This document shows positions 59,979 through 64,000 of a stretch of 64,000 nt of DNA, piece after piece. The DNA is from Aquiflexum balticum DSM 16537 (GTDB lineage: Bacteria; Bacteroidota; Bacteroidia; Cytophagales; Cyclobacteriaceae). The notes beneath the pieces are model-generated. The model ran no database searches. It was not told the origin of the DNA and was given only the letters and a program-made list of their open reading frames with translations. Every line of letters begins with the position of its first letter. Position 1 is the first letter of the stretch. The stretch lies in contig NZ_LT838813.1 of assembly GCF_900176595.1 (NCBI RefSeq), forward strand, positions 1,178,001 through 1,242,000, given 5' to 3'. A program made the translations under genes and the position numbers.

Positions 59979-61736
59979 TTACTTGCTGGCAAAGACAGCT
60001 TCATTTTGTTTTTTATCAAGGATTTTTTCTTGTGCAGTTTTCTTTACAAGTAAAAAATTACCTATTGCCAAGGCATCAAGCCCGGTAGAAAAGAAACAGC
60101 GGATAGCATCCTTAGGAGATTCTACAACAGGTTCTCCCTGTATGTTGAAACTTGTATTCAAGACAACGGGTACTCCTGTTTTATCTCCAAGTTTTTTGAT
60201 GACATCATAATACCTTGGATGCAGTTCTTTTCTAACCGTTTGCAATCTTGCACTCCCATCTACGTGGGTAACTGCAGGGATAACCATCTGTTGCTCTTTA
60301 AGCACATTACAGACTTTAAGCATAAAAGGCGCTTCCACTTCCAAATCAAAAAACAGGTCCTTGGCTTCCACAATAGCTGATGGCGCAAATGGCCTATAGG
60401 CTTCTCTGAATTTGACCTCCGAATTGATTTTATCTTTCATATCCGGAAAAGCAGGATTGGCAAGTATACTCCTACTCCCCAAAGCCCGTGGACCAATCTC
60501 CATTTTGTCCTGAAACCAACCGATGATTTTACCACTTTCCAAAAGAGTTGCTGCTGTTTCACAAATATCTTCGTGAAAGGTATAAGTAAGTTTGCAAGCT
60601 ATAAGTACTTTTTCTATTTCCTCATTGCTGTAGGAAGTTCCCACATAGGGATTGGAATGAACAAAATTTCTGGGATTTTTGAGGATACCATTATAAAGGT
60701 AATAGGCCGCACCAATAGCGGTTCCATTATCTCCTGCAGCAGGCATTACATAGACATCCTTGAATTTACTTTCACGGACAATCCGCCCATTCATGACACT
60801 GTTCAAGGAAACCCCGCCTGAGATTACAAGGTAATCGGTTTTGGTTTTTTCATAGAGTATATCACAGATTTCCAGCACCCTGTCTTCCAACACGCGTTGA
60901 AATGCTGCTGCAACATCCATATGGTGTTTTTTGAATTCGCCGCCACGTTTTCTTGGTTCACCAAAAATCTCAATGAACTTAGGGGATAAATGGGAAATCC
61001 CTTTATAATTCATATGCTGGTAATTGAAGTAGCTTAAATCTATATGGATACCACCATTTTTGTCAATGCGGACAATCTTTTCTACTTCTTTTTTGAAAAC
61101 TTCAGGATCTCCCATTGGCGCAAGCCCCATGGTTTTTCCCTCATCGTAATTGGTAATAAATCCACAAAATTGGGTGACTGCCTCATAAAAGGATCCCAAT
61201 GAATGCGGAAAGAAACTTTCATGAAAGCAATCGATGTGATTGTCTTTCCCAAATCCCAACATGGCAGTGGCCCATTCGCCGGAACCATCAATTCCTAAGA
61301 TGGCGGCCTCTTTGTAGGGAGAAACAAAGAAGGAACCTGGACCGTGTGTAAGATGATGGGGAATAAAATGAATTTTTGGCCCCGTCTTTTTTGATCCATA
61401 GCTTGAGTTATACCACTTCCAAAAACCTTTTTGTTTTCTATAAGGATGTCTTATTTCATAACTCAGCAGATACCTTGCACTCTTTGGGTGACTTATGATA
61501 TACCGGAATTTCTTCCCTAAATTATGGTTTGGTTTGATGGAGACAGCAATATGATCGATATCCTTCAAGGTAAGATTAGCCATCTTTAGGCATCTATCTA
61601 TGGCCATTTCAGGAAATTGTTTGGTATGTTTGTCTCTGTTGAGACGCTCTTCTTCAATAGCTGCAATGAGTTGCCCGTCAACAATGATACAGGCAGTAGA
61701 GTCGTGGAAATAGTAATTCAATCCTAAAATAATCAT
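59979..61736 (-). CDS. Carbamoyltransferase, NodU/CmcH family
   Basis: 585 aa. N-terminal actin-like (YrdC/Kae1-type) domain: ILGLNYYFHDSTACIIVDGQ, EERLNRDKHTKQFP with the metal His residues (HHLTHGPGSFFVSPYKEAA), LGIDGSGEWATAM. The C-terminal part (about 370-585) has QDKMEIGPRALGSRSILANP, FREAYRPFAPSAI and VVLNTSFNIQGEPVVESP. It transfers carbamoyl from carbamoyl phosphate to a hydroxyl of a sugar, antibiotic or nodulation-factor-like acceptor. No glycan or antibiotic pathway lies next to it, so the acceptor is unknown. Confidence 0.9.
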   Translation of the reverse strand: MIILGLNYYFHDSTACIIVDGQLIAAIEEERLNRDKHTKQFPEMAIDRCLKMANLTLKDIDHIAVSIKPNHNLGKKFRYIISHPKSARYLLSYEIRHPYRKQKGFWKWYNSSYGSKKTGPKIHFIPHHLTHGPGSFFVSPYKEAAILGIDGSGEWATAMLGFGKDNHIDCFHESFFPHSLGSFYEAVTQFCGFITNYDEGKTMGLAPMGDPEVFKKEVEKIVRIDKNGGIHIDLSYFNYQHMNYKGISHLSPKFIEIFGEPRKRGGEFKKHHMDVAAAFQRVLEDRVLEICDILYEKTKTDYLVISGGVSLNSVMNGRIVRESKFKDVYVMPAAGDNGTAIGAAYYLYNGILKNPRNFVHSNPYVGTSYSNEEIEKVLIACKLTYTFHEDICETAATLLESGKIIGWFQDKMEIGPRALGSRSILANPAFPDMKDKINSEVKFREAYRPFAPSAIVEAKDLFFDLEVEAPFMLKVCNVLKEQQMVIPAVTHVDGSARLQTVRKELHPRYYDVIKKLGDKTGVPVVLNTSFNIQGEPVVESPKDAIRCFFSTGLDALAIGNFLLVKKTAQEKILDKKQNEAVFASK

Positions 61737-61917
61737 AATAAATTGGTTGGGTATATGGGGCGATATACGTTTTTGCGAGACAAATAGGTCGAAAATTAAA
61801 AATTAAATTTGATTATTCTATGTTTATTTGTAAAAATAAATGTTCTGTTTTTTACTAGGTATTTGTAGCGTTTTTATGGTTTTGAACGTATTGATAGTAC
61901 CAATCAAAAATATATAT

Positions 61918-62163
61918 ATGAGAAAGATTTCAATTTTAGCAGCGACATTTTCATCCATATTTATCCTTGCATTTCAGTGTAATGATATCAATTCCAAGGA
62001 ATTGTCTAATGATGGATGTATTGATTCTTCCAAAATAAATCCTGATGCAGTATGTTATATGATCCATGATCCTGTTTGTGGCTGCGATGGGAAAACCTAT
62101 TCAAATGATTGCATCGCTATCAATAAAGGTGTTTTGTCTTTTGAAAAAGGGGAATGTAAATGA
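61918..62163 (+). CDS. Exported Kazal-type protease-inhibitor domain protein
   Basis: 81 aa from ATG 61918. A hydrophobic leader (ISILAATFSSIFILAFQC) ends in a Cys that could be a non-standard lipobox. The Kazal domain follows: CYMIHDPVCGCDGKTYSNDC and a final Cys in FEKGECK, matching the CxxxxxPVCGxDGxTYxNxC core. Such domains inhibit serine proteases; in bacteria the target and role are mostly unknown. Isolated gene. Confidence 0.8.
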   Translation: MRKISILAATFSSIFILAFQCNDINSKELSNDGCIDSSKINPDAVCYMIHDPVCGCDGKTYSNDCIAINKGVLSFEKGECK

Positions 62164-62219
62164 TTGATTAAAATAAAGAGAATATTGAAAAATTTTAAGA
62201 TCAAAGGACTCGAAGAATT

Positions 62220-62492
62220 TTAATTAATAATCAAGAACTGCTGATGACCTTTTTCATTTCCTTCAGTAATTTCCAAGAAGTCAACTTTGGCCAAGGGAGG
62301 CCCTATTCCTAGCCAATTTTCCATTTCTGCAATTGCAGAAGGATTGCCTTCCATTTCTACCAATACAGAACCATCTGATTCATTTCTTACCCAGCCATTG
62401 ATCCCAAGGGTTATGGCTTTTTCCAAGGTACTCTTTCGAAAAAAAACACCCTGAACTTTTCCATTGATTTTGATCTGCTTATTGATCTTCAT
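62220..62492 (-). CDS. acyP: Acylphosphatase
   Basis: 90 aa from ATG 62492 (the longer reading begins with TTG). Catalytic Arg in KVQGVFFRKSTLEKA and catalytic Asn in GWVRNESDGSVLVEMEG are both present. Hydrolyses acyl phosphates. It overlaps the end of the small membrane protein gene upstream by 14 bases, suggesting coupled translation. Confidence 0.92.
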   Translation of the reverse strand: MKINKQIKINGKVQGVFFRKSTLEKAITLGINGWVRNESDGSVLVEMEGNPSAIAEMENWLGIGPPLAKVDFLEITEGNEKGHQQFLIIN

Positions 62493-62685
62493 ACCATTTA
62501 TCTTCAAAGGTACTTGTCACTTCCACATCTGCAGTAAGCACCCTATAAACCATCCATAAAATAGGAATAGGAGATATGGAAAACATGAATAAAATTAAAC
62601 CAGTATTTAAGTTAGCTTGGATTGAGGTTACATAAACGATCAGAAACGCAGTAACCAAATAGATGGGAAATAAGTAGTTTTTCAT
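62479..62685 (-). CDS. Small two-helix membrane protein
   Basis: 68 aa. Two hydrophobic segments (YLFPIYLVTAFLIVYVTS and LILFMFSISPIPILWMVYRV) and a short charged tail. Unknown function. Upstream of, and overlapping, acylphosphatase on the same strand. Confidence 0.6.
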   Translation of the reverse strand: MKNYLFPIYLVTAFLIVYVTSIQANLNTGLILFMFSISPIPILWMVYRVLTADVEVTSTFEDKWYEDQ

Positions 62686-62750
62686 GACAGTTTTATATTT
62701 TGTTTATAATTATTAAACTACAAACAGACTCTTAATGTTATGATGCTGTT

Positions 62751-63851
62751 ATGAAAGGATTTCGTTTTACACAGTATGTTCCCCCGAATGATCCGGAGAA
62801 GAATACCTTCGATAATTTGCTGAATATTTTCTTACAATTGGTCACTATGACCGGAGGAGATGTGGCTGAGGCATTGAGTTGGCTGACCAATTTGGATAAG
62901 CGCTACAATATGACGAACCCCAATTATGGGATAGGAGATTTTATTGAAGATCTCAAAACCAAAGGGTATTTAACCGAAGAAAACCAAAAAGGGGAATTTA
63001 AGATTACGGGAAAAGCAGAGCAGTCAATCAGGAAAAATGCCTTGGAGGAAATTTTCGGGAAATTGAAAAAAGGGAAAGGTGGATTTCACAAAACAACCCA
63101 ATCAGGACAAGGCGACGAAAGAGGCACAGATCGTAGGCCATACAACTTTGGAGACAATCTGGATCAGATTGCCTTGACTGATTCCATTAGAAACGCCCAA
63201 GTTAATCATGGCTTTGGAGGCGATTACCTGCTTACTGAAGATGATCTGGAGGTAATTGAAAATGAATTCAGGACCCAGACTTCCACAGTTTTGATGATTG
63301 ACATCTCCCATTCCATGATTTTGTATGGGGAAGACAGGATTACTCCTGCCAAAAAAGTTGCGATGGCTTTGGCTGAATTAATTAAAACACGATATCCAAA
63401 AGACACCTTGGATATCATTGTTTTCGGCAATGATGCCTGGCAGATTGAAATCAAAGATTTGCCTTACCTGCAAGTAGGGCCATATCATACCAATACCGTT
63501 GCAGGTTTGGAATTGGCCATGGATCTATTGAGAAAAAGAAAAAATCCCAATAAGCAGATTTTCATGATTACAGATGGTAAACCAACCTGTTTAAAAGTAG
63601 GCATCAAATATTATAAAAATGCTTTTGGCATAGACAGTAAAATTCTCAGCGAGACACTTAAGCTCGCAGCGCAGTGCCGAAAACTGAAAATTCCCGTTAC
63701 CACCTTTATGATTGCTTCCGACCCCTATCTCAAAGAGTTTGTGAAGGAATTCACCAAGGTGAATAATGGGAATGCCTATTACAGCAGTCTCAAAGGGTTG
63801 GGAGATTTGATTTTTGAAGATTATAGACGAAACAGAACCAAAAAATTTTAA
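62751..63851 (+). CDS. VWA-domain protein
   Basis: 366 aa. The N-terminal half (1-170) is a conserved helical region (GDVAEALSWLTNLDKRYN). The C-terminal half is a von Willebrand A domain with MIDAS motif MIDISHSM (DxSxS, near residue 183), the conserved Thr/Asp positions (ELIKTRYP, MITDGKP). VWA proteins of this type pair with AAA+ ATPases of the MoxR/magnesium-chelatase class, and such a gene begins two bases after the stop. The pair probably forms a chaperone-like remodelling complex. Confidence 0.88.
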   Translation: MKGFRFTQYVPPNDPEKNTFDNLLNIFLQLVTMTGGDVAEALSWLTNLDKRYNMTNPNYGIGDFIEDLKTKGYLTEENQKGEFKITGKAEQSIRKNALEEIFGKLKKGKGGFHKTTQSGQGDERGTDRRPYNFGDNLDQIALTDSIRNAQVNHGFGGDYLLTEDDLEVIENEFRTQTSTVLMIDISHSMILYGEDRITPAKKVAMALAELIKTRYPKDTLDIIVFGNDAWQIEIKDLPYLQVGPYHTNTVAGLELAMDLLRKRKNPNKQIFMITDGKPTCLKVGIKYYKNAFGIDSKILSETLKLAAQCRKLKIPVTTFMIASDPYLKEFVKEFTKVNNGNAYYSSLKGLGDLIFEDYRRNRTKKF

Positions 63852-63853
63852 AC

Positions 63854-64000
63854 ATGGATTACCAAAAATTAGCAGGAAAAGAATTATTGAAAATAGTAAC
63901 GCTAGGGGAATTGAAAGCCTCAGGTTATCAACCAAAGTCCATTAAGGAGGAATTAAGGTTAAATCTCATTCGCAAAATCAAAAATAAGGAAAATGTGTTT
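63854..64000 (+). CDS. Start of MoxR/Mg-chelatase-type AAA+ ATPase (cut by window end)
   Basis: 49 residues from ATG 63854 to the window edge: LAGKELLKIVTLGELKASGY and QPKSIKEELRLNLIRKIKNK. This opening is what I remember for the magnesium-chelatase-like ATPase encoded beside VWA proteins in Bacteroidota; the ATPase domain itself lies outside. Two-base spacing to the VWA gene supports an operon. Confidence 0.65.
   Translation, partial: MDYQKLAGKELLKIVTLGELKASGYQPKSIKEELRLNLIRKIKNKENVF

Overview
The window reads as chromosomal DNA of a Bacteroidota bacterium, most likely order Cytophagales, family Cyclobacteriaceae. This rests on Bacteroidota-type proteins (YbeY ending in GYKDK, the Ig-like lipoprotein, TlpA-like lipoproteins, PVC-type cytochrome), many lipoboxes and Tat signals, and low to moderate G+C. 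No rRNA, tRNA or CRISPR array was recognised.

Region 1 (1-14500) is core genome. An anti-sigma-type ATPase fragment, ybeY, two parS-like palindromes, mnmG, a methyltransferase and a lipoprotein lead into an AT-rich gene-free stretch (5245-5701) with a cluster of DnaA-box-like 9-mers, so this end may lie next to the chromosome origin. A fatty-acid degradation block follows: acyl-CoA ligase, MarR regulator with two identical 12-bp palindromes, FadN-type dehydrogenase/hydratase, thiolase and acyl-CoA dehydrogenase. A four-helix-bundle (S23-type) gene flanked by inverted repeats sits inside this block.

Region 2 (14700-36150) is the accessory island and the main discovery. A 456-aa tyrosine recombinase with an unusual N-terminus is followed by about 20 kb of units that behave like integron gene cassettes. 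In the best-preserved units a cassette starts with GTT plus a unit-specific word and ends with the reverse complement of that word, then AAC, then an imperfect hairpin (attC-like). Cargo: TPR protein, unknown proteins, membrane proteins, HEAT-repeat protein, AraC/GyrI regulator, SRPBCC protein, MGMT-like protein, a broken AAC(3)-I-like acetyltransferase and a LuxR-type protein. Two 2406-bp copies of a unit encoding a tyrosine recombinase plus an IS91-type HUH transposase are themselves bounded as cassettes. Three group IIC introns each sit exactly at the GT/TG point of an attC core. No classical IntI is present.

Region 3 (36150-64000) returns to chromosomal genes, with two decayed genes near the junction. 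It holds an esterase, an acyl-CoA synthetase, an Ohr peroxidase with an OhrR-like regulator lacking the usual sensor cysteine, a two-domain thioredoxin-like lipoprotein, and a set of exported sugar enzymes with a PVC-type cytochrome. Further on are a ribose/nucleoside salvage operon, a ferric-iron ABC transporter divergent from oxyR, a degenerate thiamine-pyrophosphokinase-like gene, prmC, a carbamoyltransferase, a Kazal-domain protein, acylphosphatase, and a VWA protein followed by the start of its probable MoxR/chelatase-type ATPase partner, which runs off the window.
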